A DNA stretch of 64,000 nucleotides, from contig CAWKCD010000001.1 in NCBI GenBank assembly GCA_963848035.1, positions 3,782,001 through 3,846,000 of the forward strand. Direction: 5' to 3'. This DNA is from JAVVHH01 sp963848035 (lineage in GTDB: Bacteria > Pseudomonadota > Alphaproteobacteria > Acetobacterales > Acetobacteraceae). Below the pieces are notes generated by a model, which worked only from the letters and a program-made list of their open reading frames with translations, was not told the DNA's origin and searched no databases. Both the position numbers and the translations under genes were made by a program. Of this stretch, positions 53,919-63,175 are shown piece by piece (positions within the stretch are counted from its first letter, which is position 1; each line of letters begins with the position of its first letter).

Positions 53919-55148
53919 GTGCAGGCGCTTCTGGGCTATCCGCTGCTGCTGGCGATTGCCTGGGCACTGAGCGAGGACCGGCGGGCGATCCCGTGGCGGA
54001 CGGTGGTGGGCGGGCTGGCGTTGCAGATCCTGCTCGCGATCCTGTTGACGCGCGTGGGGCCGGCGCGAGATGCGGTGCTGTTGCTGAACCGGGGCGCCGA
54101 CGCGTTGCAGACAGCGACGGACCAGGGCACGGCGTTCCTGTTTGGGTATCTCGGCGGGGGCAAGCTGCCGTTCGTCGAGACGATGCCCGGCGGCGCATTC
54201 ATCCTCGCCTTCAAGATCCTGCCACTGGTGCTGGTGATCAGCGCGTTGTCGGCGCTGCTGTTCCACTGGCGGGTGCTGCAGGCGGTGTCGGGGGCGTTCG
54301 CGGCGGTGCTGCGGCGGAGCTTGGGGGTGGATGGGCCGCTCGCCCTGGCGGCGGCGGTGCACATTTTCGTCGGCATGATCGAGGCGCCGTTGCTGATCCG
54401 GCCGTATCTGCGGGGGATGCAGCGGGGCGAGTTGTTCGCGATGATGACCTGCGGGATGGCGGGAGTCGCGGGCACCGTCATGGTGATCTACGGCGCGGTG
54501 CTGTCGCCGGTGGTGCCGAACGCGCTGGGGACGATCATCGTCGCGTCGGTCGTGAGCACGCCGGCGGCGTTGGCGGTGGGCGCGCTGATGGTGCCGTTCG
54601 CGCGACCGGTGCTCGGCCGGGCTGCGGCGCTCACGCAGGAGGAGAAGGCGCTGAGCAGCCTGGATGCGCTGGTGCGGGGCACGGCCGCCGGGGTTGGGCC
54701 GCTGGTGGGGATCACGACGAGCCTGCTGGTGACGGTGTCGTTGGTGGCGCTGGTGAACATGGCGATCGGGCTGGCGCCGGGTAGGTGGACGCTGCAATCG
54801 CTGCTGGCTTGGCCGTTGCGGCCGATTTTGTGGCTGATCGGGATCCCGTGGGCGCAGGCCGACGCGGCGGCGCTGCTGTTGGGCACGAAGACGATCCTGA
54901 ACGAATTCGTCGCGTATCTGTCGCTGGCGGGCGACGGTGGGGCGGCGCTGGATCCGCATTCGCGGCTGATCATGACGTTCGCGCTGTGCGGGTTTGCCAA
55001 TCTGGGGAGCTTGGGGATCCTGGTCGGCGGATTGGCGGCGATGGTGCCGGAGCGGCGGGCGGAAGTGACGCAATTGGGTGTCCGGTCGCTGGTGAGTGGG
55101 ACGATCGCGACGTGTCTGAGCGGGGCGCTGGCCGGGCTGATCTCGTGA
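53919..55148 (+). CDS. nupC: NupC-family concentrative nucleoside transporter
   Basis: 409 residues from GTG 53919. About ten membrane segments with the family's core sequences: FLFGYLGGGKLPF, ILPLVLVISALSALLFHW, EAPLLIRPYLRGM, and GTKTILNEFVAYLSLA plus CGFANLGSLGILVGGLAAM. NupC proteins take up nucleosides with protons or sodium. It follows the molybdenum-related genes closely and is probably in the same transcript, without an obvious metabolic reason. Confidence 0.92.
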   Translation: MQALLGYPLLLAIAWALSEDRRAIPWRTVVGGLALQILLAILLTRVGPARDAVLLLNRGADALQTATDQGTAFLFGYLGGGKLPFVETMPGGAFILAFKILPLVLVISALSALLFHWRVLQAVSGAFAAVLRRSLGVDGPLALAAAVHIFVGMIEAPLLIRPYLRGMQRGELFAMMTCGMAGVAGTVMVIYGAVLSPVVPNALGTIIVASVVSTPAALAVGALMVPFARPVLGRAAALTQEEKALSSLDALVRGTAAGVGPLVGITTSLLVTVSLVALVNMAIGLAPGRWTLQSLLAWPLRPILWLIGIPWAQADAAALLLGTKTILNEFVAYLSLAGDGGAALDPHSRLIMTFALCGFANLGSLGILVGGLAAMVPERRAEVTQLGVRSLVSGTIATCLSGALAGLIS

Positions 55149-55164
55149 GCGGGGAGGGTGTGGA

Positions 55165-55860
55165 ATGAAGACGGTTCGGGTCGTCTCGACGATGGGATTG
55201 GCCGGGGTGCTGAAGGTGTTCGGGCCCGAGTTCGAGGCGGCGCGGCTGGACGTGACGCTGTCGCCGACGGTGCAGCTGCTCGAGCGTATTCGCGGGGGTG
55301 AGCGCGGCGACGTAGTGATTCTGACGGCGGAGGGGTTGGACGAGCTGATCGCCGAAGGGTTGGTGGAGAGCCGGACCGATCTGGCGCGTTCGTTCGTGGG
55401 AGTCGCGGTGCGGGCGGGGGCGCCGCATCCGGATATCTCGACGCGGGACGCGTTCGTGGCGACCTTGCTCGCAGCGCGGTCGGTGGCGATGAGCAAGGCG
55501 GGGGCGAGCGGGATCTTCATGGCCGGGCTGCTCGAGCGGCTCGGGATCGCCGACGCGATGCGGCCGAAATCGCAAATCTTGGCGTCGGGCTATACAGCGA
55601 CGCTCGCGGCTTCGGGCGAGGCGGAGATCGCGATCCAGCAGGTGAGCGAGCTGATGGTGGTGCCGGGGGTGGAGATCGTGGGGCGGCTGCCGGCGGCGTT
55701 GGGGGGCGAGACTGTGTTCTCCGCCGGGCTGTTCCGGGGGGCGACCGAGGCGGATAGCGGGCGGGCGCTGGTCGCGGCGCTCGCCAGCCCGGCGCGCGCG
55801 GCGCTCTACCTTCAGTGCGGGCTCGAGCCGACTGGCACCGGCGCTTCGATCCGGGCATAG
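55165..55860 (+). CDS. ModA-like substrate-binding-domain protein without signal peptide
   Basis: 231 residues. VRVVSTMGLAGVLKVFGPEF, ILTAEGLDELIAEG, SVAMSKAGASGIFMAGLLERLGI and QQVSELMVVPGVEIVGRLP show the periplasmic-binding-protein (PBP2, ModA-like) fold, but the N-terminus lacks a signal sequence, so the protein is probably cytoplasmic or a binding or regulatory version. Related genes are common in proteobacteria. The ligand is unknown. Confidence 0.8.
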   Translation: MKTVRVVSTMGLAGVLKVFGPEFEAARLDVTLSPTVQLLERIRGGERGDVVILTAEGLDELIAEGLVESRTDLARSFVGVAVRAGAPHPDISTRDAFVATLLAARSVAMSKAGASGIFMAGLLERLGIADAMRPKSQILASGYTATLAASGEAEIAIQQVSELMVVPGVEIVGRLPAALGGETVFSAGLFRGATEADSGRALVAALASPARAALYLQCGLEPTGTGASIRA

Positions 55861-55889
55861 TGCCGGCCGGGAGAGGAGCGGAACTTACG

Positions 55890-56867
55890 ATGAGCGAGGA
55901 CGTCGCCGTGCCGGGCGTCGCCGCGACAGCGCATAGTTGGCGCTGGTCGCCGCCGCAGGATACTTGGCTGATCCGGCTGTTCGACAATAAGCTGTTCTTG
56001 GCCTCGTTGTGCTTGTTTCCGGCTATCGCGCTGCTGGTGGTGTTCCTGACCTATCCGCTTGGGCTCGGCATTTGGCTGGCGTTCACGGATACGCGGATCG
56101 GGCGTGCCGGCGAGTGGGTGGGCCTCGAGAACTTCGAAAGCCTCTGGGAAGACCGGGTCTTCTGGATGAGCGTGACCAACACGCTGTTCTACACGGGGGT
56201 TGCGACGGTCGGGAAGTTCGGGCTCGGGCTTTGGTTGGCGCTGCTGCTGAACCACAATATTCCGTTCAAGTCGCTGATCCGGGCGATCGTCTTGGTGCCG
56301 TGGATCGTGCCGACGGTGCTGTCGGCAATTGCGTTCTGGTGGATCTACGATCCGCAATTCTCGATCATTTCGTATGTGCTGAAGCAATGGGGCGTGATCG
56401 ACACCAACATCGATTTCCTGGGGTCGCCCTGGCATGCGCGGCTCAGCCTGATCGCGGCGAATATTTGGCGGGGGATCCCGTTCGTGGCGATCAGCTTGCT
56501 GGCCGGGCTGCAGACGATCTCGCCTTCGCTGTATGAGGCGGCGCTGCTGGACGGGGCGTCGTCGTGGCAGCGTTTCGTCAAGATCACGGTGCCGATGCTG
56601 ATGCCGGTGCTGTCGGTGGTGCTGACGTTTTCGGTGTTGTTCACCTTCACCGATTTCCAGCTCGTCTATGCGATCACGCGGGGCGGACCGGTCAATTCGA
56701 CGCATCTGATGGCGACGCTGGCGTTCCAGCGCGGAATTCCGGGCGGGCAACTCGGCGAAGGGGCGGCCATTGCGGTGGCGATGATCCCGTTCCTGGTGGC
56801 GGCGACGCTGCTCAGTTATTTCGGGCTGGCGCGACGGAAGTGGCAGCAAGGGGAAGACAATGACTGA
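55890..56867 (+). CDS. Sugar-type ABC transporter permease (UgpA/MalF-like)
   Basis: 325 residues. Six or so membrane helices; the EAA loop is in LYEAALLDGASSWQRFVKITVPML. An N-terminal extension of about 35 residues precedes the first helix (LASLCLFPAIALLVVFL). Its 3' end overlaps the next permease by eight bases. It imports a carbohydrate or polyol with that partner; no ATPase or binding protein gene is adjacent. Confidence 0.92.
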   Translation: MSEDVAVPGVAATAHSWRWSPPQDTWLIRLFDNKLFLASLCLFPAIALLVVFLTYPLGLGIWLAFTDTRIGRAGEWVGLENFESLWEDRVFWMSVTNTLFYTGVATVGKFGLGLWLALLLNHNIPFKSLIRAIVLVPWIVPTVLSAIAFWWIYDPQFSIISYVLKQWGVIDTNIDFLGSPWHARLSLIAANIWRGIPFVAISLLAGLQTISPSLYEAALLDGASSWQRFVKITVPMLMPVLSVVLTFSVLFTFTDFQLVYAITRGGPVNSTHLMATLAFQRGIPGGQLGEGAAIAVAMIPFLVAATLLSYFGLARRKWQQGEDND

Positions 56868-57750
56868 GGCTGCCGCCACGCTCGTCACGCGCGAGCGTCA
56901 GGGCGCGATGAATTGGGACAGTTTGCCGCGGCGCATCTTCACGCTTTGGCTGCCGCTGTTCACGTTCATCTTCATCCTGCTGTTCCCGTTCTATTGGATG
57001 GCGATCACCACCTTCAAGCCGAACAACGAGCTCTACAATTACAAGGAGTTCAATCCGTTCTGGGTCAGTTCGCCGACCTTGCAGAACGTGAAGAAGCTGC
57101 TGTTCGACACCGACTATCCGCAATGGCTGATGACCACGATGGGGATCGCGGCTGCGGCCACGGCGCTGTCGCTGTTTTGCAGCGTGTTGGCGGCTTATGC
57201 GATCCAGCGGCTGCGGTTCCGCGGCAGTCAATGGGTTGGGCTGGCGATCTATCTGGCGTATCTGGTGCCGCCCAGCATCCTGTTCATTCCGTTGGCGACG
57301 ATGGTGTTCCAGCTTGGGCTGTTCGACACGCCATGGGCGCTGATCTTGACCTATCCGACGTTCCTGATCCCGTTCTGCACGTGGTTGCTGATCGGCTACT
57401 TCAAGTCGATCCCGTATGAACTCGAGGAGTGCGCGCTGATCGATGGGGCGTCGCGGTTGCAGATCTTGCGGCGGATCACGTTGCCGCTGGCGGTGCCGGG
57501 GCTGATCAGTGCAGGGATTTTTGCCTTCACCTTGTCTTGGAACGAGTTCATCTATGCGTTGGCGTTCATTCAGTCTTCAGAGAAGAAGACGGTGCCGGTC
57601 GCGGTGTTGACGCAGTTGGTGCAAGGCGATGATTACCAGTGGGGCGCGCTGATGGCGGGAGCGTTGTTCGGGTCGCTGCCGGTGGCGTTGCTGTATTCGT
57701 TTTTCGTGGAATATTACGTGAGCTCGTTGACGGGTGCGGTGAAGGAATGA
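56860..57750 (+). CDS. Sugar-type ABC transporter permease (UgpE/MalG-like)
   Basis: 296 residues. The landmarks are FPFYWMAITTFKPNNELYNY in pieces at the N-terminus, the EAA loop YELEECALIDGASRLQILRRITLPLA and a final LYSFFVEYYVSSLTGAVKE, the usual end of MalG-like permeases. The TGA overlaps the GST start (ATGA), so transporter and GST are co-expressed. Confidence 0.92.
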   Translation: MTEAAATLVTRERQGAMNWDSLPRRIFTLWLPLFTFIFILLFPFYWMAITTFKPNNELYNYKEFNPFWVSSPTLQNVKKLLFDTDYPQWLMTTMGIAAAATALSLFCSVLAAYAIQRLRFRGSQWVGLAIYLAYLVPPSILFIPLATMVFQLGLFDTPWALILTYPTFLIPFCTWLLIGYFKSIPYELEECALIDGASRLQILRRITLPLAVPGLISAGIFAFTLSWNEFIYALAFIQSSEKKTVPVAVLTQLVQGDDYQWGALMAGALFGSLPVALLYSFFVEYYVSSLTGAVKE

Positions 57751-58382
57751 TGCAGCTTTTCGGGTTTTGGCGGTCGTTGGCGACGTATCGGGTGCGGATC
57801 GCGTTGAACCTCAAGGGGATCCAGGTGCCGGAGACGATGATCGACCTGGATCGGGGCGATCAGCATGAGGCGAAATTCCGCAAGCTGAACCCGATGGGGG
57901 CGGTGCCGGCGTTGGTGCTCGAGGACGGGACGGTGCTGACGCAGTCGTTAGCGATCCTGGAGTATCTGGAGGAAGTGGAGAAGCTGCCGGCGCTGCTGCC
58001 GCAGGAGCCGGCGGCGCGGGCGCGGGCGCGTGCCTTGTGCGCGATCACGGCGGCGGACACGCATCCGCTGGTGGTGCCCCGGGTGCAGGGCTATCTCGGG
58101 CAGCACGGGTTCGACGAGGCCGCGCGCATGGCTTGGGCGCGGCATTGGTTCACCAAGGGGCTGGAGGCTTACGAGATCCAGGTCGGCCCGGGCCCGTTCT
58201 GCTGCGGGCCTGAGCCGGGCATGGCGGATGCGTGCCTGGCGAGCCATGCGGCCGGGGCGCAGCGGTTCGGTGCGGATCTGAGCCCGTTCACGGCGGTGCG
58301 GCGCATCGTCGATGCCTGCATGGAGCGGCCGGAGTTCTCGCGGGCGCACCCGCTGCGACAGCCTGGTGCGCCCAGCCACTAA
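57747..58382 (+). CDS. maiA: Maleylacetoacetate isomerase (zeta-class GST)
   Basis: 211 residues. FGFWRSLATYRVRIALNLKGI is the zeta-class SSCSxRVRIAL-like block with the catalytic Ser in RSLATYRVR; LNPMGAVPALVLEDGTVLTQSLAI is the glutathione-binding loop. The enzyme isomerises maleylacetoacetate in tyrosine catabolism. The active-site serines are less perfect than in typical MaiA, so another GST-fold role is possible. Coupled to an ABC permease by ATGA. Confidence 0.85.
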   Translation: MMQLFGFWRSLATYRVRIALNLKGIQVPETMIDLDRGDQHEAKFRKLNPMGAVPALVLEDGTVLTQSLAILEYLEEVEKLPALLPQEPAARARARALCAITAADTHPLVVPRVQGYLGQHGFDEAARMAWARHWFTKGLEAYEIQVGPGPFCCGPEPGMADACLASHAAGAQRFGADLSPFTAVRRIVDACMERPEFSRAHPLRQPGAPSH

Positions 58383-58395
58383 CGGCCGAGCCGGA

Positions 58396-59121
58396 TCAGA
58401 CCCGTTCGGCGACGAGGCCGATATTGGCGAGAAGCTCGGGCGGCAGCTCGTCGGAGATGCCGTCGAGCGCCGTCACCAGCTCTTCCGAGAAGCCGAGCAT
58501 CATGCTGTTCGGCAACGTCTTGAGGAAGGAGCCGAAGCGACCGCGGACACGCATGCCGGCTGCCACCACATCGCGCTCGAGATCGGCGAAATCGTAGACG
58601 CGCTGGTGGCCGACGAGATGGTCTCGGGCGGAGAGCTCGTCCAGGTGAGCGATCATGCCCATCTTGAGCGCGAGGCGACGGTGCAGGGAGTCGCGGTTGG
58701 GGACGACGATCACGACGGTCCCACCGGGGGCGAGCCAGCCGCCGATCCGGCGCAGGATCAAGGCGGGATCGTCGAGATGCTCGAGGACGTGGAGGGCGAG
58801 CACGGTGTCATAGGGCTGTTCGGGTGTGAACGTCTCGAAGAGCGCTTGGTGCATGACGAGGCTCTCATGCTTCGCGCGCGCGCGTTCGCAGAGCAGGTCC
58901 GAGCCTTCGAGCAGTTCCGCGCGCTTGCAGTGCTGTTGCAGGGCTGCGGTCAGCAGGCCGTCGCCGTAGCCGAGTTCGAGGACGCGGGCATCGGGGTGGA
59001 CATGCGACAGGATGCGCGGGATCGAGTCGATCTGGATCTGGTTTTCGAGCCGATGGTCGGCGATGTCGGTGGCCAGATAGTAGTTGCGGGCGAACTGGTT
59101 CAGTTCCGTGGTGGTCAGCAT
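58396..59121 (-). CDS. Class I SAM-dependent methyltransferase
   Basis: 241 residues. Motif I VLELGYGDGLLTAAL (about 47-61), then ALHVLEHLDDPALILRRIGGWLAPGG and VIVVPNRDSLHR are the UbiG/type-11 methyltransferase landmarks. It is the last gene of the glycan cluster on this strand, with GGAG upstream of ATG 59119-59121, and it overlaps the preceding gene's stop. It may methylate a sugar or glycan terminus. Confidence 0.88.
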   Translation of the reverse strand: MLTTTELNQFARNYYLATDIADHRLENQIQIDSIPRILSHVHPDARVLELGYGDGLLTAALQQHCKRAELLEGSDLLCERARAKHESLVMHQALFETFTPEQPYDTVLALHVLEHLDDPALILRRIGGWLAPGGTVVIVVPNRDSLHRRLALKMGMIAHLDELSARDHLVGHQRVYDFADLERDVVAAGMRVRGRFGSFLKTLPNSMMLGFSEELVTALDGISDELPPELLANIGLVAERV

Positions 59122-60437
59122 TGAGTGGCTCCGAAATGTAGGCCGTCGGCGATCTGGTCGTTGAGGCTGCCCCAGCCGAAGCGCCGTGCTGCGCCGAGCA
59201 GCGTGCCCCTGAAGCCCATCGCGTTGAAGCGCCCGAGCGCTTCGGCGAAGTGGTCGCGATTGGGTTTGATGGGGGCAGGTTGGGCGGGGCCGGTCAGCTG
59301 GTGGAGGGCGCGCAGCGGGGCACCGTGCCGGATCGTGCCGGTTGCTTCCAACGCGTGACGCGCCGCTTCGAGCGAGCAGGGGGCGGCGCCGAACTCGACG
59401 CAGAAGGCGCCAGGCCCGGCCGAGGAGAGCCGGAAGGCATCGAGCCCGGGGTCGGAAATCGTCAGGCAGGACGGGATGCGGCGGCAATCCGCCTCGGGGG
59501 CTTCGCACCATAGCAGCGAGGAGACGATCCGTTCCTGCTCGAAGGGAATGGCCGAAGCGGCGAACATTTGCTCGGGCGACAGGCCGATCGCGGCCGCGGC
59601 GGAGGGGAGAGTGACCGTCATCGCGTCGTTGAAGCGGATGGTCAGCATGCCGTCCGCGACCTGCAGGTGGGATGGGGCCGGGACCGAGTGCACGGTGATC
59701 CATGGCGACGCTCGGACCCGCTCGACGAGGCGGCGGACGAAGGTGAAAGATTGCCCGGGTAGCGTCATCTCGAACGGGCGGTGTGGGCGGAACGCGACGG
59801 TTCGGCCGCCAAACGCCTCACGGATCGTTTGGGGATGGAACAGCGCCGCCCAGAGCTTGCGCCGCTCAGAGGCCATGGTCTCGCCCCAGCGCGGCCATTG
59901 CTTGGCGCAGACCGCCTGGATGACGAGATCATGCAGCCGCCGGCCGTGCCGGGCGAGTGACGCGGTAACCAGGCTCTCATCGCCGGGCTCGGACGCCGGT
60001 GACAGGGCTTGGGTGTCCTGCAGGATCAGGGTTCGATCGGCTGGCGAGATCACGCGGGCCAGATCGGTTAGATCCACGGTCATCAGCGGGCATTTGATGC
60101 GCTCGCCGGCGATCCACATTTCGGGGACCGGCGCGGGACGCAGCGTGTCCTGGCAGATGTCTCGGACGAAGCGGGCGATGTGGCCGATGAAGGGGCGGTG
60201 ACCGTCGCGATCGGGGTGGAAGTCGGCGATTGGGCGGCGGTCGTCGCCTTCGTAGTCCAGTTCGAAGAGGCGGGTGCCGAGGTCGAAGCGCCGGTCGCCA
60301 ACCGCGATGCCAGCGAAGCTGGCGCCGGCGCGGGCCGGGTCGAAGAACAGCCTGACCGGCCGGCCGGCTTCGGCGGCGGCCAGCGCGGCGACCAGGCTGG
60401 CGACGGAGCCGCCGATGATGAAGGCGGGCTCACGCAT
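59115..60437 (-). CDS. FAD/NAD(P)-binding protein of the glycan cluster
   Basis: 440 residues. The N-terminal Rossmann-type dinucleotide-binding motif is FIIGGSVASLVAALAAAEAG (residues about 6-25); the glycine spacing is slightly unusual. The middle contains KCPLMTVDLTDLARV and QAVCAKQWPRWGETMASER, recalling UDP-galactopyranose-mutase/amine-oxidase-like flavoproteins. The function is unknown; in this cluster it may act on a nucleotide sugar or lipid-linked glycan. Overlaps both neighbours. Confidence 0.75.
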   Translation of the reverse strand: MREPAFIIGGSVASLVAALAAAEAGRPVRLFFDPARAGASFAGIAVGDRRFDLGTRLFELDYEGDDRRPIADFHPDRDGHRPFIGHIARFVRDICQDTLRPAPVPEMWIAGERIKCPLMTVDLTDLARVISPADRTLILQDTQALSPASEPGDESLVTASLARHGRRLHDLVIQAVCAKQWPRWGETMASERRKLWAALFHPQTIREAFGGRTVAFRPHRPFEMTLPGQSFTFVRRLVERVRASPWITVHSVPAPSHLQVADGMLTIRFNDAMTVTLPSAAAAIGLSPEQMFAASAIPFEQERIVSSLLWCEAPEADCRRIPSCLTISDPGLDAFRLSSAGPGAFCVEFGAAPCSLEAARHALEATGTIRHGAPLRALHQLTGPAQPAPIKPNRDHFAEALGRFNAMGFRGTLLGAARRFGWGSLNDQIADGLHFGATQC

Positions 60438-62073
60438 GGGAGAAGACCGAGTAGAACATCGCGCCGCTTTCCGGCAGCGCCGCCGACAGGGCGTCGTAGG
60501 CTTCGATGATGTCGTCGGATAGGGCGGCCATCGCGGCGTTCGGCAACGGCTTGATCAGGATGCTTTCGCGCCGGACTTCGCGCAGGCCGATCGAGGCCAG
60601 GGAGGCGGCGAAGGCGTCGGCGGTCTGAAGTCGTAACGTACCAAAGCGCTGGCCGCGTCCGCTGAGCGCGGATGGGCTTTCGATCATGCCAGCGGCGTGA
60701 GCGGACAGGCGGTGCAGCGAGTTTGGGTTCGGCAGCGTGACGTGCAGCAGCCCGGCCGAGGCGAGCCGGTCGCGCAGGCGCAGGAGCAGCGCGGCCGGGT
60801 CGTTGATCTCGTGCAGCACGTTGATCGCGAGGACGTGGTCGAAGCGACGGTCGGAGGTGTCGTCCTCGATATTCGTTTCGCGGATCTCGACATTGGGCAG
60901 GTTGCGCGCGCGTGCCCGGGCGACATAGGTGGCGGCGCGCTCGAGGCAGACGATGTCGCGCCCTTCGGCAGCGAGGGCTTGGGTCAGTAATCCGGTTGCG
61001 GAGCCGAGTTCGAGGATGCTTTGACCGGGCTGGAGATGGCCGAGAATGCGCTTGGCCGTCAGCAGGGTGTACCAGCGGTCGAAATCGGTTTCCGGATCAT
61101 AGATCGCCGCGTAGTCGCACGCGACAGGCGTGGACGCTGGTTCGGGCGGTTGGGTCGATCGGTCGCGGATGGTCTTGCGCAGCCAGAGCTTCAGGGACGG
61201 TTCAGCGCCGAGGCTGCGCTTGAAGGCGGCCAGACCTGGGTTGACCACGCCGTCGACCGAGGAGGTGCCGAGGTCCACCATGGTGAAGCCGGACAGGCGG
61301 GCGTGGTCGTGGATGGCGTGGGCGAGGGCGGTGACGGGACTGGCGGCTTCGGCGCCGGCTCGTTCGCCCCAGGCGTAGACGTAAAGGATGCCGTGGCCGA
61401 TCTCGACGCAGATCGCGGCGCCGAGCATTTCTGCCTGCGCGAACGCGCCGAAGATCAGGACCTGGTCGGGGAAGGCGGTGGCGAGTTGCTCGACGTCGGG
61501 CCAGGACATCGAGAGCGTCCGTCCTTTCTTGGCGCGATTCTCAGCGACGGCGTCGTAGGCGGCGCGGAAGTGTTCGGGGTCGAGACGTAGGCTCGTCACG
61601 CCGAGCCGGGCAGATTTGTGGAACCGCTTCCGGTTGGCGTAGTTGCCGATGTCGAGAAAGGTGCGGCTGTCGACGGGGAGGGATTGGTTCAGTTCCTGCC
61701 GGGTCACGACGTAGCCGCGCCGGCATAGGCGTTCGACGTCGCGGGCGGCGCGGTCACCGCCGTAACAAAGCGGCGCGCCGACAATGTCCCAGGTTTTCGC
61801 GCCGGCCTGCAGCAAAGCGTATTCGGCTTGGTCGATGAAGCTGTCGAGGTCGGTCTCCCGCCAGACTTCGAACCCGCCGAAGGAGGCGCGGCCGGGACTG
61901 GTGAAATGACCGGGCGCGGTCTCTACGGCGTGGAAGACGCCGCGATCATCTTCTGTGCGGATCTGGCGATCCGAGAAGCGATGGTCGTGGAGCGCGGCGT
62001 AGCGGCCGGTGTTGAAGATGTAAGGCGACGCGGCCGTTTTGGACGCGTCGCCGATGACGTGACCATCAAGCAT
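60430..62073 (-). CDS. Fused FemAB-like acyltransferase and SAM methyltransferase
   Basis: 547 residues. Residues about 75-295 look like a FemAB/GNAT-type acyltransferase: RKRFHKSARLGVTSLRL, GAAICVEIGHGILYVYAWG, and the late GVVNPGLAAFKRSLGAEP. Residues about 320-480 are a class I methyltransferase with motif I ILELGSATGLL (353-363), ILEIN-like LAINVLHEINDPAALLLRL and LHVTLPNPNSLHRL. The fusion of an aminoacyl- or acyl-transfer domain with a methyltransferase suggests two decorations on one sugar, for example N-acylation and methylation. Overlaps the DegT gene's end and the FAD gene's start. Confidence 0.75.
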   Translation of the reverse strand: MLDGHVIGDASKTAASPYIFNTGRYAALHDHRFSDRQIRTEDDRGVFHAVETAPGHFTSPGRASFGGFEVWRETDLDSFIDQAEYALLQAGAKTWDIVGAPLCYGGDRAARDVERLCRRGYVVTRQELNQSLPVDSRTFLDIGNYANRKRFHKSARLGVTSLRLDPEHFRAAYDAVAENRAKKGRTLSMSWPDVEQLATAFPDQVLIFGAFAQAEMLGAAICVEIGHGILYVYAWGERAGAEAASPVTALAHAIHDHARLSGFTMVDLGTSSVDGVVNPGLAAFKRSLGAEPSLKLWLRKTIRDRSTQPPEPASTPVACDYAAIYDPETDFDRWYTLLTAKRILGHLQPGQSILELGSATGLLTQALAAEGRDIVCLERAATYVARARARNLPNVEIRETNIEDDTSDRRFDHVLAINVLHEINDPAALLLRLRDRLASAGLLHVTLPNPNSLHRLSAHAAGMIESPSALSGRGQRFGTLRLQTADAFAASLASIGLREVRRESILIKPLPNAAMAALSDDIIEAYDALSAALPESGAMFYSVFSHA

Positions 62074-63175
62074 CCAGGAGTTCCGGCAGGTGCTCGAGGG
62101 CGGACGCGACGTGGGCGACTTCGTCGGGTGAGAGGTAGTCCCCCATCGGCAGGCTCAGCACGGTGGCGGCGAGTTCGGCGGCGACGGGGTAGCGTGCGCG
62201 ATCGTATTGGCCGACGTAGCAGGGCTGATCGAAGGGGGCGATCGGGTAGTGCACCATGGTTTGCACACCGGTGGCGGCGAGGTCGGCCTGCAGGCGGTCG
62301 CGGTCCTTGGTCCGGAGCACGAATTGATGCCAGACCATGTCCAGGCCGGCGGACGCCGGGGAAGCGATGCCGGGGTGGCCTTGCAGGGCGCGGAGGTAGT
62401 GGGTCGCTACAGCCCGGCGGCGGGCGTTGGCGGCATCGAGGTCCGGCAGTTTGACGCTGAGCAGGGCGGCTTGCAGCTCGTCGAGGCGCGAGTTCCGGCC
62501 GAGCAGGTCGTGGCGGTATTTCACCGTGGAGCCGTAATTGCGGAGCTGGCGCAGCTTGTCGGCCATCTGCGCGTCGTTGGTGCAGATCGCGCCGCCGTCG
62601 CCGAAGGCGCCGAGATTCTTGGTGGGGTAGAAGCTGAAAGCGGCGGCGGCGCCGAATGCGCCGGCGCGGATGCCGTTGCGCTCGGCGCCGTGGGCTTGCG
62701 CGGCGTCTTCTATGACGAGCAGGCCGAAGCGCTCGGCAATGGCGGTGATCGCTTCCATGTCGGCGAGGCGGCCGTAGAGATGGACCGGGATGATCACGCG
62801 GGTGCGCGGCGTGATCGCGGCGGTGATCTGGTCTGGATCGATAAGGCCGTCGTGCCGGACGTCGACCGGAACGGGGTGGGCGCCGAGCAGCGAGACGGCG
62901 CTCCAGGTGGCGAGGAAGGTGAAGGCGGGGACGAGGACTTCATCGCCGGGCTGTACGCCGGCGGCTTGCAGGGCGAGGGTCAGGGCGTCGAGGCCGTTGC
63001 CGACGCCGATGCAGTGCGCGGCGCCGCAATAGGTGGCGAAGCCGGTTTCGAAGCGCCGGACCTCGTCGCCGAGGATGAATTGCTTGCCGGCGACGATGTC
63101 GGCCGCAACTTGGCGCAGCGCCGGGCGGTATCGCTCGTTCGCCCGGGCGACGTCGTAGGCCTCTACGCGCTTCAC
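62066..63175 (-). CDS. DegT/DnrJ/EryC1/StrS aminotransferase (FdtB-like)
   Basis: 369 residues from GTG 63173-63175, which overlaps the upstream TGA (GTGA). The PLP lysine is Lys186 in SFYPTKNLGAFGDGGAI; EDAAQAHGA and NGLDALTLAL also fit the family. These enzymes transaminate keto-sugar nucleotides. Together with the FdtA-like isomerase just upstream it should make dTDP-3-amino-3,6-dideoxy-hexose (a Fuc3N or Qui3N type). Confidence 0.92.
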   Translation of the reverse strand: MKRVEAYDVARANERYRPALRQVAADIVAGKQFILGDEVRRFETGFATYCGAAHCIGVGNGLDALTLALQAAGVQPGDEVLVPAFTFLATWSAVSLLGAHPVPVDVRHDGLIDPDQITAAITPRTRVIIPVHLYGRLADMEAITAIAERFGLLVIEDAAQAHGAERNGIRAGAFGAAAAFSFYPTKNLGAFGDGGAICTNDAQMADKLRQLRNYGSTVKYRHDLLGRNSRLDELQAALLSVKLPDLDAANARRRAVATHYLRALQGHPGIASPASAGLDMVWHQFVLRTKDRDRLQADLAATGVQTMVHYPIAPFDQPCYVGQYDRARYPVAAELAATVLSLPMGDYLSPDEVAHVASALEHLPELLDA

